From NCBI RefSeq assembly GCF_029945885.1, contig NZ_JAQSDK010000028.1, positions 62,001-126,000 on the forward strand: DNA of 64,000 nucleotides, in the 5' to 3' direction. The notes beneath the pieces were generated by a model that was given only the letters and a program-made list of their open reading frames with translations, searched no databases and was not told where the DNA came from. Position 1 is the first letter of the stretch; every line of letters starts with the position of its first letter. The DNA is from Brevundimonas sp. (GTDB taxonomy: Bacteria > Pseudomonadota > Alphaproteobacteria > Caulobacterales > Caulobacteraceae). Of the stretch, positions 41,401-51,218 are shown one piece after another. Position numbers and translations under genes: made by a program.

Positions 41401-42677
41401 TCTGGGACCTGTTCCTCGGCGGCGAACGCTCGCTGGCCGGTCAGGTCAATGCCAACGCCACCCTGGCCGGCAGCCTGAACGAGCCGCGGCTGAACGGTCG
41501 CCTCGACCTCAGGGAAGGGACCTTCCGCGACACCACCACCGGTGTGCGTCTCGCCGACATGACCCTGGCCAGCCGCTTCGACGACACCACAGCCCTGATC
41601 GAGGCCTTCAGCGCCGGCGACGGCGCAGGCGGCACCGTCACCGGCGAGGGCCGTATCGGCCTGCGTCAGGGCTCGGATTCCAACTTCGAACTGGCCCTCG
41701 ACAATTTCCGCATCATCGACAACGACATCGCCAGGGCCCGGGCCACCGGCCCGCTGACGGTGGTGCGCGCCACCGACGGCGACATCCAGCTGACTGGCCG
41801 GATGGACATCGACGAGGCCCGGATCGAGGCCAATGTGCCGGGCTCGAACGGTATCGTCCGCATGGATGTCGTCGAGATCAACCGGCCCGGGGGCGATCCC
41901 GTGGTCGACGATCAGGCCCGGGCCCGCGGCCTCCAGATCGGCCTCGACGTCGTCCTGCGCTCGCGCGGCGGCAATACCGTCGTCGTCGGCCGCGGCCTGA
42001 ACGTGGCCATGAGCGTCGATGCCCGGGTCACCGGCTCGATCGCGCGACCGATCCTGACCGGCAATGCCGCTGTGATCCGCGGTGACTATGAATTCGCCGG
42101 CAAGCGGTTCGTCTTCGACGATCAGGGGACGGTCAGCCTGTCGACCGATCCGGCCCGTATCCGGCTGAACCTGTCGGCCGTGCGCGACGATCCGGCCCTG
42201 ACCGCCACGATCCGGGTCACCGGTACGGCGGAGTCGCCGAAGATCGCCCTGACCTCGACCCCGTCCCTGCCCCAGGACGAGATCCTGTCCCAGGTCCTGT
42301 TCGGGCGTTCGGCCTCCCAGCTGTCGCCGTTCGAGGCGGCCCAGCTGGCCTCGGGCGTGGCCTCACTGGCCGGGGGCGGAGGCTTTGACGTGATCGGCAA
42401 CCTGCGCGAACTCGCCGGCCTGGACCGGCTGTCGTTCGGCGGCGAGGCCTCGGCCCTGACCGTCGCCGGCGGGCGCTACATCACCGATGACGTCTATCTC
42501 GAGATCATCGGCGGCGGCGAAGGCGGAGCGGCCGTCAATGTCGAGTGGCAGGTGCGCCGCAACCTGGCGGTCAGCTCCAAATTCGGCGGACAGGGCGACG
42601 CCAGCCTGTCCATTCGCTGGCGTCGCCAATCGCGGGTTCCGGGCACCACCGGCAATGAGCGACGTCCCAACCGCTAA
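38433..42677 (+). CDS. tamB: TamB-like translocation and assembly module / AsmA-like repeat protein
   Basis: N-terminal TM anchor, long beta repeats, C-terminal GNAAVIRGDYEFAGKRFVFDDQGTVSLS...LPQDEILSQVLFGRSASQLSPFEAAQLA; TTG start overlapping tamA TGA. Confidence 0.93.
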   Translation: MTDSPAPETDPATVPDTPAETARKKRTRLQAFAFFGGIATAIVLALLVVGLVGGRMYLLSDSGRTLVTTFASGQKIGRFGRLNVEGVRGDLFDDFTIDRVTVTDAKGVWLEARKVHVDWSYWALVGRRFHATTVTADVIRLIRRPEVEPSLEPPGPAPLAIDIDSFSADVELLEDFSKEYGRWKLTGEADIPRTGTKTATISALSNSREGDFLRLTAAFGGKIEDMRVNLRASEARGGPIAGALGYSPDQPFSATAVVNGEVVDALVRTGDFTPLIVKGRYGKDGARIGGFIDFSGSDLLRPFISRVGRKARFGFATVPDARRDGYQGIAWRLRADNINSRARGMIRLADRSAPDGIQVEVSTPSLSRMLDRPLAEAATWTGVFKGEASVWTLDGAATLAATNLLSYRADRIAGPLDIQARNGRYTVDTVLTASGGSSAGVVGALLGATPRVQLKATRSIDGAILLDQVEAKGQALDITGSGGRNLGGALSFRGRAAITDLARLRPEARGALSGTVTAVANRPNAPWNLSFDGRGQRLTTGVAELDRLLGATPRLQLDGALTAGRVEIESGRLTGAAGKATTRGLIEGDGRLRLALDWTAEGPFGVGPVEVGGTMTGDGALTGTLANPRADLRAHFDTVAAGPLNLTAADLVLSFRRGDDASDGRIAMTAGSKYGPATASGNFFLGGNRIRLTDVDLNAGGLAARGAIGLSSRVPSSADLTFTARPGAFLATGTADGRIRLTEDTGEASSSAAIVNVRGRNVRLSGSAYVLRTFDLNGTGTLASLPFTLSADVGGTIPVQFNGAGTYSRQAQAQTVVLRGGGRVRDIAFSTRNPAVVALSGDGRLIRLDVGVGGGVLLGELRQDSNAAILQADLTSVELGSLAPDMRGRVTGRVALRGSGDDLSGSANVTLQDVRSIDAPRGLAIDGTLNALLVDNSLSIKANVQDEGAVAAVVDLTLPVVASAAPLRLAVARTRPMSGTVSIQGQIQPIWDLFLGGERSLAGQVNANATLAGSLNEPRLNGRLDLREGTFRDTTTGVRLADMTLASRFDDTTALIEAFSAGDGAGGTVTGEGRIGLRQGSDSNFELALDNFRIIDNDIARARATGPLTVVRATDGDIQLTGRMDIDEARIEANVPGSNGIVRMDVVEINRPGGDPVVDDQARARGLQIGLDVVLRSRGGNTVVVGRGLNVAMSVDARVTGSIARPILTGNAAVIRGDYEFAGKRFVFDDQGTVSLSTDPARIRLNLSAVRDDPALTATIRVTGTAESPKIALTSTPSLPQDEILSQVLFGRSASQLSPFEAAQLASGVASLAGGGGFDVIGNLRELAGLDRLSFGGEASALTVAGGRYITDDVYLEIIGGGEGGAAVNVEWQVRRNLAVSSKFGGQGDASLSIRWRRQSRVPGTTGNERRPNR

Positions 42678-42681
42678 GGGG

Positions 42682-43137
42682 TCAGGCGGTGGCCCGCCGC
42701 TTTTCCAGCGCCATTGCGCCACGGACGGCGGCGATATGCAGGACCAGGGCCACGACCATGATCGCGATGCTGATCATCGCCAGCGTGCCGACGCCACCGG
42801 CCAGCTTCATCCCCGCTTGGTACAGGGCATAGGCGGTCAGCATTCCGGCGACGATCGGCACCATCGTACCGGCCCGCTTCCATTGAAACAGGCCCGCCGC
42901 AATCTGGATCACCACCAGCACCGCCATCAGGCCCAGCGAAATGGCCACGCCGTTCGGACCGGCCGCGGAGGTGGCGGCCGTCAACAGCGGGATCGATCCC
43001 AGCAGGTACACCAGCAACATCGCGTCCTTCGCCGCGGTCAGCCACAGGGCCACGGCCCCCATCCGGGCGGCCCGGATCTGCTCGTCCTCGGTCACGCTTT
43101 TCGCCAGCGGATTGGCCGCCCTGATCCAGGTGTTCAT
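42682..43137 (-). CDS. hypothetical membrane protein
   Basis: About four hydrophobic helices; start at ATG 43137 with GGAGG upstream. Confidence 0.75.
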   Translation of the reverse strand: MNTWIRAANPLAKSVTEDEQIRAARMGAVALWLTAAKDAMLLVYLLGSIPLLTAATSAAGPNGVAISLGLMAVLVVIQIAAGLFQWKRAGTMVPIVAGMLTAYALYQAGMKLAGGVGTLAMISIAIMVVALVLHIAAVRGAMALEKRRATA

Positions 43138-43253
43138 ATGGGTCTCCCTCCTGATTGGACCCCACGCTAGACCGCAATCACGCGGATTCGAAGTCGCAAG
43201 ATCGGGCCGGCTCGCCTTCACCTTTGGCTTCAGCCCCGCTAGGGTCCGCCCGC

Positions 43254-44504
43254 ATGCAAATTCTCCCCCACGACCAGATCGCGCTCGACCACGTCGCAGC
43301 GCGCGAAGCCACGATCATCGGGCGCACAATCGCCTGGGCCGCGATCAATTCCGGCAGCCGCAACGCCGAGGGTCTGAACGCCATGCTGGCCGTGCTGGAG
43401 GCCGAGGCCCGGACCCTGCCCGCTGATGTGGTCCGCATCCCGACCAGGGGCTCGACCACCGTCGGTGACGACGGTTCGGTCCGGACCGAGGCCCATGCCG
43501 ACGCCCTGAAGATCATCTGCCGGCCCGACGCCCCGATCCAGATCGTCCTGACCGGCCACTACGACACCGTCTTCCCGGTCGAAAGCGCCTTCCAGACCGT
43601 GGTCACCCGCGCTGACGGAGCCCTGAACGGCCCCGGCGTCGCCGACATGAAGGGCGGCATCTCGGTGATGCTGGCCGCACTGGAGGCGTTCGAGACCCAT
43701 CCCGAACGGGCGCGCGTGGGCTGGACCGTGCTGCTGTCACCGGATGAAGAGATCGGCTCGCCCGCCTCGGCCCCGCTGCTGGCCGAACTGGGCGCGCGCG
43801 GCCATGTCGGCCTGACCTATGAGCCGGCCATGTCCGACGGCTCGATGGCCGGGGCCCGCAAGGGCAGCGGCAATTTCCACCTGATCGTCTCGGGCAAGGC
43901 CGCCCATGCCGGCCGCGCCTTCCACGAGGGGGCCAATGCCGTGGCCGGGGCCGCGATCATTGCCGCCGCCCTGCATGCGCTGAACGGTCAACGCGAAGGC
44001 GTCACCGTCAATGTGGCGAAGATCTCCGGCGGCGCACCGCTGAACGTCGTCGCCGACAATGCCGTGGTCCGGTTCAACGTCCGGGTGCCCGACAAGGTCG
44101 CCGCCGACTGGACCCTGGCCGCGGTGAAGGCGATCGCCGCCAGCCCGCCGTTCGCCGGCCTGACCCTGGACCTGCACGGCGGCTTCACCCGCCCGCCCAA
44201 GCCGATGGATGCCGCCCAGGCCGCCCTGTTCGAGGCCGTGCGCGAGGCCGGAGCCCTGCTGGGCCAGCCGATCACCTGGTCATCGTCGGGTGGGGTCTGC
44301 GAGGGCAACAACCTGCACGCGGCGGGCCTGCCCAATATCGACACCCTCGGCGTCCGTGGTGGCGACATTCACTCGGACCAGGAATTCGCCTGGCCCGACA
44401 GTTTCGTGGAACGGGCGCAGCTGAGCACCCTGATCCTGTGCAAGATCGCCTCGGGCGAGATCGATGCGGAGCGGCTGAAGGCCCTGCGTCTGGAGACGAT
44501 GTAA
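43254..44504 (+). CDS. M20-family metallopeptidase (glutamate carboxypeptidase-like)
   Basis: IVLTGHYDTVFP, GPGVADMKGGI, LSPDEEIGSPASAPLLAE metal-site motifs. Confidence 0.93.
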   Translation: MQILPHDQIALDHVAAREATIIGRTIAWAAINSGSRNAEGLNAMLAVLEAEARTLPADVVRIPTRGSTTVGDDGSVRTEAHADALKIICRPDAPIQIVLTGHYDTVFPVESAFQTVVTRADGALNGPGVADMKGGISVMLAALEAFETHPERARVGWTVLLSPDEEIGSPASAPLLAELGARGHVGLTYEPAMSDGSMAGARKGSGNFHLIVSGKAAHAGRAFHEGANAVAGAAIIAAALHALNGQREGVTVNVAKISGGAPLNVVADNAVVRFNVRVPDKVAADWTLAAVKAIAASPPFAGLTLDLHGGFTRPPKPMDAAQAALFEAVREAGALLGQPITWSSSGGVCEGNNLHAAGLPNIDTLGVRGGDIHSDQEFAWPDSFVERAQLSTLILCKIASGEIDAERLKALRLETM

Positions 44505-44508
44505 GCCC

Positions 44509-45516
44509 ATGCTTGTTGTACGCCCCGCCGGCCCGGCCGATCTCGACCACCTGCTGGAACTGGCCATCCTCAGCGGCCCGGGCTTCACCAGCCTGCCCGA
44601 GGATCCCGACCAGCTGGCCGAACGCCTCGACCTCAGCCGCGACAGCTTTTCGGGCAAGCTGGACCCCAAGGCCTGCTGGTACACGGTCATGCTGGAAGAG
44701 ACCGACACCGGCGACGTCGACGGCATCGGCTCGGTCAAGGCGGCGGTCGGTCTGAACCGGCCCTTCTTCTCATTCCGGCTGGTGACCAATACCCAGTCGT
44801 CTCCGTCGGTCGACGTCAAGCTGGATCACCAGACCCTGGTGCTGGTCAATGAATGCACCGGCTGGTCCGAGGTCGGGTCGCTGTTCCTCAAGGCGGACCG
44901 CCGCAAGGGCGGAGCTGGTCGCCTGCTCAGCCAGGCCCGATACATGCTGATCGGGGCCCAGCCCGAGCTGTTCAACGAGAACGTCCTGGCCGAGCTGCGC
45001 GGGGTCTTCACCCCCGACGGCGGCTGCCCGTTCTGGGACCATGTGGCCCATAAATTCTTCCCGATGCCGTTCGACGATGCCGACCTGATGTCCGGCTCGA
45101 CCGACAAACAGTTCATCCTCGACCTGGCCCCGCGCCACCCGATCTATGTCGAACTGCTGCCGGAACCGGCACGGGCCGTGATCGGCAAGGTCCACCCCCA
45201 GGGCGTGCCCGCCATGGCCCTGCTCGAGAGCGAGGGCTTCCGCCCCAACGGCCTGATCGACATCTTCGACGCCGGGCCGACCGTGGCCTGCGGCCGCGAC
45301 AATATCCGCACCGTGCGCGACGCCCGGGCGATGACCGTGGCCATCGCCGATCATGTCGAGGCCGAGCTTCCCTCGCTGATCTCGACCGGATCGGTCACCG
45401 CCTTCCGCGCCGTACGCCAGAAGGTCGGCATCGAAGGCGATGTCGCCACCCTGTCCGCTGAAACTGCCGATGCCCTGCGGGTCAAGGCCGGCGACGTCGT
45501 GCGTGTGAAGGCCTGA
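44509..45516 (+). CDS. astA: arginine N-succinyltransferase
   Basis: VRPAGPADLDHLLELA, CGCPFWDHVAHKFFPMPF-like region, GVPAMALLESEGF. Confidence 0.93.
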   Translation: MLVVRPAGPADLDHLLELAILSGPGFTSLPEDPDQLAERLDLSRDSFSGKLDPKACWYTVMLEETDTGDVDGIGSVKAAVGLNRPFFSFRLVTNTQSSPSVDVKLDHQTLVLVNECTGWSEVGSLFLKADRRKGGAGRLLSQARYMLIGAQPELFNENVLAELRGVFTPDGGCPFWDHVAHKFFPMPFDDADLMSGSTDKQFILDLAPRHPIYVELLPEPARAVIGKVHPQGVPAMALLESEGFRPNGLIDIFDAGPTVACGRDNIRTVRDARAMTVAIADHVEAELPSLISTGSVTAFRAVRQKVGIEGDVATLSAETADALRVKAGDVVRVKA

Positions 45517-45527
45517 GCCCCCGAAAG

Positions 45528-46958
45528 ATGAGCAGCCCCATGACCCGTTTCACCTCCCTCGACCCCGCCACCGGCGACACCGTCTGGGAAGGCCATGCCG
45601 CCACCGGCGAACAGGTCGCCGCCGCCGTGAGCGCCGCCCGCACCGCCTTCCCCGACTGGGCCGACCGCCCGCGTCAGGACCGGATCGACGCCATGGTCCG
45701 CTATCAGGCCGCGCTGAAGGCCCGGGCCCCGGCCATGGCCGAGGCGATCAGCCGCGAGACCGGCAAGGCCCTGTGGGAGACCACCGCCGAGCTGGGCTCG
45801 ATGGCCGGCAAGGTCGACCTGTCGATCAAGGCCTATGACGAACGCACCGGCGAACGTACCAGCGAGACCCCGTTCGGCACCGCCACCCTGCGCCACCGGC
45901 CGCACGGCGTCGCCGCGGTGCTGGGCCCGTTCAACTTTCCCGGCCACCTGCCCAACGGCCATATCGTCCCGGCCCTGCTGGCCGGCGACACCGTGGTGTT
46001 CAAGCCGTCGGAAGAGACGCCGCACACGGGCCAGCTGATGGCCGAATGCCTGGCCGAGGCCGACCTGCCCACCGGCGTGTTCAACCTGATCCAGGGCGCG
46101 CGCGACACCGGCGCGGCCCTGCTGGACCAGCCGATCGACGCCCTGATGTTCACCGGCTCGGGCGCGGCGGGCGCGCATTTCAGGCGCAAATTCGCCGAGG
46201 ATCCGCACGTCATCCTCGCCCTCGAACTGGGCGGCAACAACCCGCTGGTGGTCTGGGATGCAGCCGATGCCGAGGCCGTGGCCGGGATCGTGGTCCAGTC
46301 GGCCTTCATCACCACCGGCCAGCGCTGTTCGTGCGCCCGCCGCCTGATCGTGCCCGAGGGTCCGCAGGGTGACGCCATCATCGAGGCCGTCGCCGCCCTG
46401 GTCGACCGGATGATCTTCGCCCCGTGGAACAGCCCGTCCGAACCCTATGGCGGCCCGCTGATCTCGCCGAAGGCGGCCGAAGCCGCCCTGTCCGCCCTGC
46501 AGCAACGCATCGCCGCCGGGGCCCGGGTCATCCGCGCCTCGGGCCCGGTCGACAACCTGCCGGGTGCCTTCGTCAAACCGGCCATCATCGAGGTCACCGG
46601 CGTCACCGTCCCGGACGAGGAGATGTTCGCCCCCTTCCTGTCCGTGACCCGCGCCGCCAGCTTTGATGCCGCCATCGCCGAGGCCAATGCCACCCGCTAT
46701 GGCCTGAGCGCCGGTCTGGTCAGCGACAATCCGGCCCACTGGGACCATTTCATCCGCCGCATCCGCGCGGGTGTTGTGAATTTCAACCGCCCGACCACCG
46801 GGGCCGCCGGCAACATGCCGTTCGGCGGTCTGGGGGCCAGCGGCAACCACCGGCCCAGCGCGTATTACGCCGCCGACTACTGCGCCTATCCGGTGGCCAG
46901 TTTCGAGGCCGGGGCGGTGAAGAATATCGAGGGTGAGATCAAGGGTCTGCGCGGGTGA
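45528..46958 (+). CDS. astD: N-succinylglutamate 5-semialdehyde dehydrogenase
   Basis: PFNFPGHLPNGHIVPALLAGDTVVFKPSEETP, LELGGNNPLVV, TGQRCSCARRLIV; ATG at 45540 also possible. Confidence 0.95.
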   Translation: MSSPMTRFTSLDPATGDTVWEGHAATGEQVAAAVSAARTAFPDWADRPRQDRIDAMVRYQAALKARAPAMAEAISRETGKALWETTAELGSMAGKVDLSIKAYDERTGERTSETPFGTATLRHRPHGVAAVLGPFNFPGHLPNGHIVPALLAGDTVVFKPSEETPHTGQLMAECLAEADLPTGVFNLIQGARDTGAALLDQPIDALMFTGSGAAGAHFRRKFAEDPHVILALELGGNNPLVVWDAADAEAVAGIVVQSAFITTGQRCSCARRLIVPEGPQGDAIIEAVAALVDRMIFAPWNSPSEPYGGPLISPKAAEAALSALQQRIAAGARVIRASGPVDNLPGAFVKPAIIEVTGVTVPDEEMFAPFLSVTRAASFDAAIAEANATRYGLSAGLVSDNPAHWDHFIRRIRAGVVNFNRPTTGAAGNMPFGGLGASGNHRPSAYYAADYCAYPVASFEAGAVKNIEGEIKGLRG

Positions 46959-48292
46959 CCCCCGCCCTTGAAGCCAATGCCGACGGCCTGATCGGCCCGA
47001 CCCATTCCTATGCCGGGCTCAGCCCCGGCAATCTGGCCTCCAGCCTGAACAAGGGCGAGGCCTCGAACCCGCGCGCGGCGGTGCTGCAGGGGCTCGACAA
47101 GATGAAGACCCTGGCCGACCTCGGCCTGCCGCAATATGTGCTGCCGCCGCATGAGCGGCCCGACATCCCCTTCCTGCGCACGCTCGGCTTCACCGGCAGC
47201 GACGCCGCCGTGCTGGAGCGGGCCTGGAAGGAGGCCCCCGGCTTCGCCGCCGCCGCCTGTTCGGCCTCGCCGATGTGGGCCGCCAATGCCGCCACCGTGA
47301 CGCCCAGCGCCGACGCCGCCGACGGCCGGGTCCATTTCACCCCGGCCAATCTGCACACCAACCTGCACCGTTCGCTGGAGCATCAGCAGACCAAACGGGC
47401 GCTGGACGCCCTCTTCCCCGACCCGACCCGGTTCGCCGTGCATGACGCCCTGCCCGCCGTGGCCCATCTGGCTGACGAGGGGGCCGCCAACCATGTGCGT
47501 CTGTGCGCCGAACATGGCGCGCCCGGGGTCAATCTGCTGGTCTGGGGTCGCGAGGCCTTCGAACCCTGGGCCGACGCCTTCCCGGCCCGCCAGACGCATG
47601 AGGCCAGTCAGGCCATCGCTCGCCGCCACCAGGCCGGGCGGCCGGTCTTCCCGCGCCAGTCGCGCGCCGCCATCGCCGGCGGCACCTTCCACAATGACGT
47701 GGTCTGTGTCGGCGCGCTGGACACCCTGTTCTTCCATGAGCTCGCCTTCGAGGACACGACCGGGACCAGGGCCGCGATCCGCGCCGCCGCCGACGGCCTG
47801 TTCGAACCGCAATTCGTCGAGGTCTCCCTCGCCGACCTGCCGCTGGCCGACGCCATCTCCAGCTATCTGTTCAACTCCATGCTGGTGCAGATTCCCGGCG
47901 AGGATCGGCTGACCCTGATCTGCCCGACCGAGACGCGCGACAACCCGCGCAGCCATGCGGTGGCCCAGTCCCTCGCCGCCTCCAACGGCCCGATCGGGGC
48001 GGTTCGTTACGTCGATGTGCGCCAGTCGATGCGCAACGGCGGCGGCCCCGCCTGTCTGCGTCTGCGTGTCGTCCTGACCGGGGCCGAACAGGCCGCGACC
48101 AATCCGGCCATGCGGCTGACCGACGCCCTGCACGCCCGCCTGTCGACCTGGGCCAACCGCTGGTATCGCGAATCCCTGCGCCCGGCCGACCTCGCCGATC
48201 CGCAGCTGCTGGCCGAGAGCCGCGGCGCGCTGGACGAGCTGTGCACCATCCTCGACCTGGGCACCGGCTTCTATCCGTTTCAGCGCGGCTGA
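46955..48292 (+). CDS. astB: N-succinylarginine dihydrolase
   Basis: EANADGLIGPTHSYAGLSPGNLAS, MWAANAATVTPSADAADGRVHFTPANL, NGGGPACLRLRVVL. Confidence 0.96.
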   Translation: MTPALEANADGLIGPTHSYAGLSPGNLASSLNKGEASNPRAAVLQGLDKMKTLADLGLPQYVLPPHERPDIPFLRTLGFTGSDAAVLERAWKEAPGFAAAACSASPMWAANAATVTPSADAADGRVHFTPANLHTNLHRSLEHQQTKRALDALFPDPTRFAVHDALPAVAHLADEGAANHVRLCAEHGAPGVNLLVWGREAFEPWADAFPARQTHEASQAIARRHQAGRPVFPRQSRAAIAGGTFHNDVVCVGALDTLFFHELAFEDTTGTRAAIRAAADGLFEPQFVEVSLADLPLADAISSYLFNSMLVQIPGEDRLTLICPTETRDNPRSHAVAQSLAASNGPIGAVRYVDVRQSMRNGGGPACLRLRVVLTGAEQAATNPAMRLTDALHARLSTWANRWYRESLRPADLADPQLLAESRGALDELCTILDLGTGFYPFQRG

Positions 48293-48352
48293 CGTCCGGG
48301 TGTTCGGGAACAGCGAACCCCGCTAGCCTTCGACTCGAACCGGCACGAGGAC

Positions 48353-48970
48353 ATGATGATCAGAAACCTGGCCTTCGGCTCCGCCATCCTCAGCCTGCTG
48401 ATCATGGCCGGGCTGACCATCGGCGGCGGTCTGATCTATCCTGACTACGACCACCTGACCCAGTTCATCAGCGAGATGGGGGCTACCGGCACCATCACCG
48501 GCCCGACGGTCAGCGCCGCCTTCATCGTTTCGGGAATGCTGCTGACCCTGTTCTGGCTATTGTCCGCACGGCTCCTGCCCGGCTCGTTCCTGAGCATCAC
48601 CGGCTGCGGGTTGGGAGCGGTGAACGGTCTCGGCCTGATGTTCGGCGGGGTCTTCCCCTGCGCCTTCGAATGCAGCCTGGCAGACCCGACCCCGTCAGCG
48701 ATCCTGCACGATGTATTCGGCGGCATCGGCTATCTGGCCGGGATCGCCGGGATCTGCCTGATCGCCCTGGCCGCCCGGCGCTGGACCCATGGTCGCTTCC
48801 TGTATCCGCTGGGTCTGGCCTGCGGCATCCCGGCCGCTGCCGCCGTCTGGCTGCTGCATCCCGGCTTTGAATGGTACGGCGCGGCCCAGCGCGTGGTCGA
48901 ACTGGCGCTGGCCATCTTCACCATCGCGGTCGCCCTGACCGTGCGCCGCGCCCCCGAAAGTGCCGAATGA
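48353..48970 (+). CDS. DUF998-like membrane protein
   Basis: Multi-helix; DHLTQFISEMGATGTITGP pattern. Confidence 0.8.
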   Translation: MMIRNLAFGSAILSLLIMAGLTIGGGLIYPDYDHLTQFISEMGATGTITGPTVSAAFIVSGMLLTLFWLLSARLLPGSFLSITGCGLGAVNGLGLMFGGVFPCAFECSLADPTPSAILHDVFGGIGYLAGIAGICLIALAARRWTHGRFLYPLGLACGIPAAAAVWLLHPGFEWYGAAQRVVELALAIFTIAVALTVRRAPESAE

Positions 48971-50259
48971 CCGACAGCGCGATGACCCCCGCCCGCCGCC
49001 TGCGCAACATTATCGGCGGCTCGGCCGGCAATCTGGTCGAATGGTTCGACTGGTTCGCCTATTCGGCCTTCGCCCTGTATTTCGCCCCGGTCTTCTTTCC
49101 CGAGGGCGACGACACCGCCACCCTGCTGAAGGCCGCGGCGGTCTTTGCCGTCGGCTTCCTGATGCGGCCGATCGGGGCCTGGATCATGGGGGTCTATGCC
49201 GACCGGCGCGGGCGCAAGGCGGGCCTGACCCTGTCGGTGACCCTGATGTGCACCGGCAGTCTGATCATCGCCTGCACGCCCGGCTATGCCACCATCGGCC
49301 TGGCGGCCCCGGCCCTGCTGCTGCTGGCGCGGATGATCCAGGGGCTCAGCGTCGGCGGGGAATACGGCTCCTCGGCCACCTATCTGTCCGAGATGGCCAC
49401 GGCGAAGCACCGCGGCTTCTGGTCCAGCTTCCAGTATGTGACGCTGATCTCGGGCCAGCTGCTGGCCCTGATGCTGCTGATCGGTCTGCAGAAGACCCTG
49501 ACCCCCGACCAGCTGGCCGCCTGGGGCTGGCGCGTGCCCTTCTTCGTCGGGGCCGCCCTGGCGGTGATCGTCTTCTGGCTGCGGCGGCGTCTGGACGAGA
49601 CCCGCGCCTTCATCGCCAGCGACGCCGCCGAGGCCCCGAAATCCAGCGCCCTGCTGCTGGTGCTGAAACACCCCAGGGAGGCCCTGCTGGTGCTGGGCCT
49701 GACCGCCGGGGGCACGCTGGCCTTCTATACCTACACCACCTACCTGCAGAAATTCCTCGTCAACACGACGGGCTTCAGCAAGGCCACGGCGACCGAGATC
49801 AGCGCCGCGGCCCTGTTCGTCTTCATGCTGCTGCAGCCGGCCGTCGGGGCCCTGTCGGACCGCATCGGCCGCCGCCCGGTGATGATCGCCTTCGGCGTCG
49901 GCGGGGTGCTGTTCACCGTGCCGATCATGACCGCCCTGTCGACGGCGCAGAGCCCGCTGGTCGCCTTTGCCCTGTCGATGAGCGCCCTGGTGATCGTCAG
50001 CGGCTATACGGCCATCAACGCCGTGGTGAAGGCCGAGCTGTTCCCGGCCCACATCCGCGCCCTGGGCGTGGCCCTGCCCTATGCGGTGGCCAACGCCCTG
50101 TTCGGCGGCACCGCAGAATACGCGGCCCTGTGGTTCAAGGACATCGGCATGGAGAGCGCCTTCTACTGGTATGTCACCGGCATGATCGGCGTGTCCCTGC
50201 TGGTCTTCATCTTCATGCGCGACACCCGCAAGGCCAGCCTGATCGTCCACGCCGACTGA
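48967..50259 (+). CDS. MFS transporter, metabolite:H+ symporter (MHS) type
   Basis: GNLVEWFDWFAYSAFALYFAPVFFP, RPIGAWIMGVYADRRGRKAGL, GGEYGSSATYLSE. Confidence 0.93.
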   Translation: MTDSAMTPARRLRNIIGGSAGNLVEWFDWFAYSAFALYFAPVFFPEGDDTATLLKAAAVFAVGFLMRPIGAWIMGVYADRRGRKAGLTLSVTLMCTGSLIIACTPGYATIGLAAPALLLLARMIQGLSVGGEYGSSATYLSEMATAKHRGFWSSFQYVTLISGQLLALMLLIGLQKTLTPDQLAAWGWRVPFFVGAALAVIVFWLRRRLDETRAFIASDAAEAPKSSALLLVLKHPREALLVLGLTAGGTLAFYTYTTYLQKFLVNTTGFSKATATEISAAALFVFMLLQPAVGALSDRIGRRPVMIAFGVGGVLFTVPIMTALSTAQSPLVAFALSMSALVIVSGYTAINAVVKAELFPAHIRALGVALPYAVANALFGGTAEYAALWFKDIGMESAFYWYVTGMIGVSLLVFIFMRDTRKASLIVHAD

Positions 50260-51135
50260 TCAGGCCGCGAACCGCCCGCCCTTGCCTGCATAGGCCTGGG
50301 TCCCGCGGGTGAAGACCCGGTCGGTCGGCAGGATGGCGTCGATGGCGATCGGCGCGGCCCCCTCCAGCCGCTGATAGATCGGACCGAAATCCTTCAGCGT
50401 CTCGGCCTTCAGCGCCTCGATCGAGTCGATGACGAAATAGACCTGCTGGAAGTCGTCGATCCGGTAGAGGGTCCGCATCACCCGTTCGAGGTCGAAGCCG
50501 AGCCGGTTCGGCGACGGGTCCTCCAGCGAGAAGACGCTCTCCGTCGCCGAGGACACGATGCCCGCGCCGTAGATGCGAAGGCCGTCCGCGTCCTGCATCA
50601 GGCCGAACTCGACCGTGTACCAGTAAAGCCGCGCCAGGTTCTGCAGCATGCCCAGCGAGGCGGCGCGCTGCCCGCCCCTGCCATAGGCCTCCATATAGGC
50701 GGCGAAATCAGGGTCGGTCAGCATGGGCACATGGCCGAAGACATCATGAAAAATGTCCGGCTCCTGCAGATAGTCCAGCTGGTCCGGCTTGCGGATGAAC
50801 TGGCCCGACGGAAAGCGCCGGTTGGCCAGATGGTCAAAAAAGACCTCGTCCGGCACCAGGCCGGGCACACACACCACCGTCCAGCCGGTCAGGGCCTGCA
50901 GCTTGGGATTCATGACGGCGAAATCGGGAATGCCGCCGGTGTTCAGGTCCAGCGCCTTGAGCCCCTGCAGGAAGACATCACAGGCCCGGCCCGGCAGGAT
51001 CTGCATCTGCCGTGCATACAGGGTGTCCCAGGTGCCGTGCTCGACGGCCGTATAGGCGTCCCAGTCCTGCGGAATGGTCCAGTCGGCGGCCGCGCCTTCG
51101 GGCGGAGTTTCAAAGACGTGCTCGAAATCGGACAT
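50260..51135 (-). CDS. phhA: phenylalanine 4-monooxygenase
   Basis: RRFPSGQFIRKPDQLDYLQEPDIFHDVFGHVPML, YWYTVEFGL. Confidence 0.97.
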   Translation of the reverse strand: MSDFEHVFETPPEGAAADWTIPQDWDAYTAVEHGTWDTLYARQMQILPGRACDVFLQGLKALDLNTGGIPDFAVMNPKLQALTGWTVVCVPGLVPDEVFFDHLANRRFPSGQFIRKPDQLDYLQEPDIFHDVFGHVPMLTDPDFAAYMEAYGRGGQRAASLGMLQNLARLYWYTVEFGLMQDADGLRIYGAGIVSSATESVFSLEDPSPNRLGFDLERVMRTLYRIDDFQQVYFVIDSIEALKAETLKDFGPIYQRLEGAAPIAIDAILPTDRVFTRGTQAYAGKGGRFAA

Positions 51136-51218
51136 GGACGCGCTCCTGCACTGAACTCTGACGACGACGGGGCCAGTCTAGTCCCTCACTCCGATGGCGT
51201 CATCAGCGACGGGGAGTC

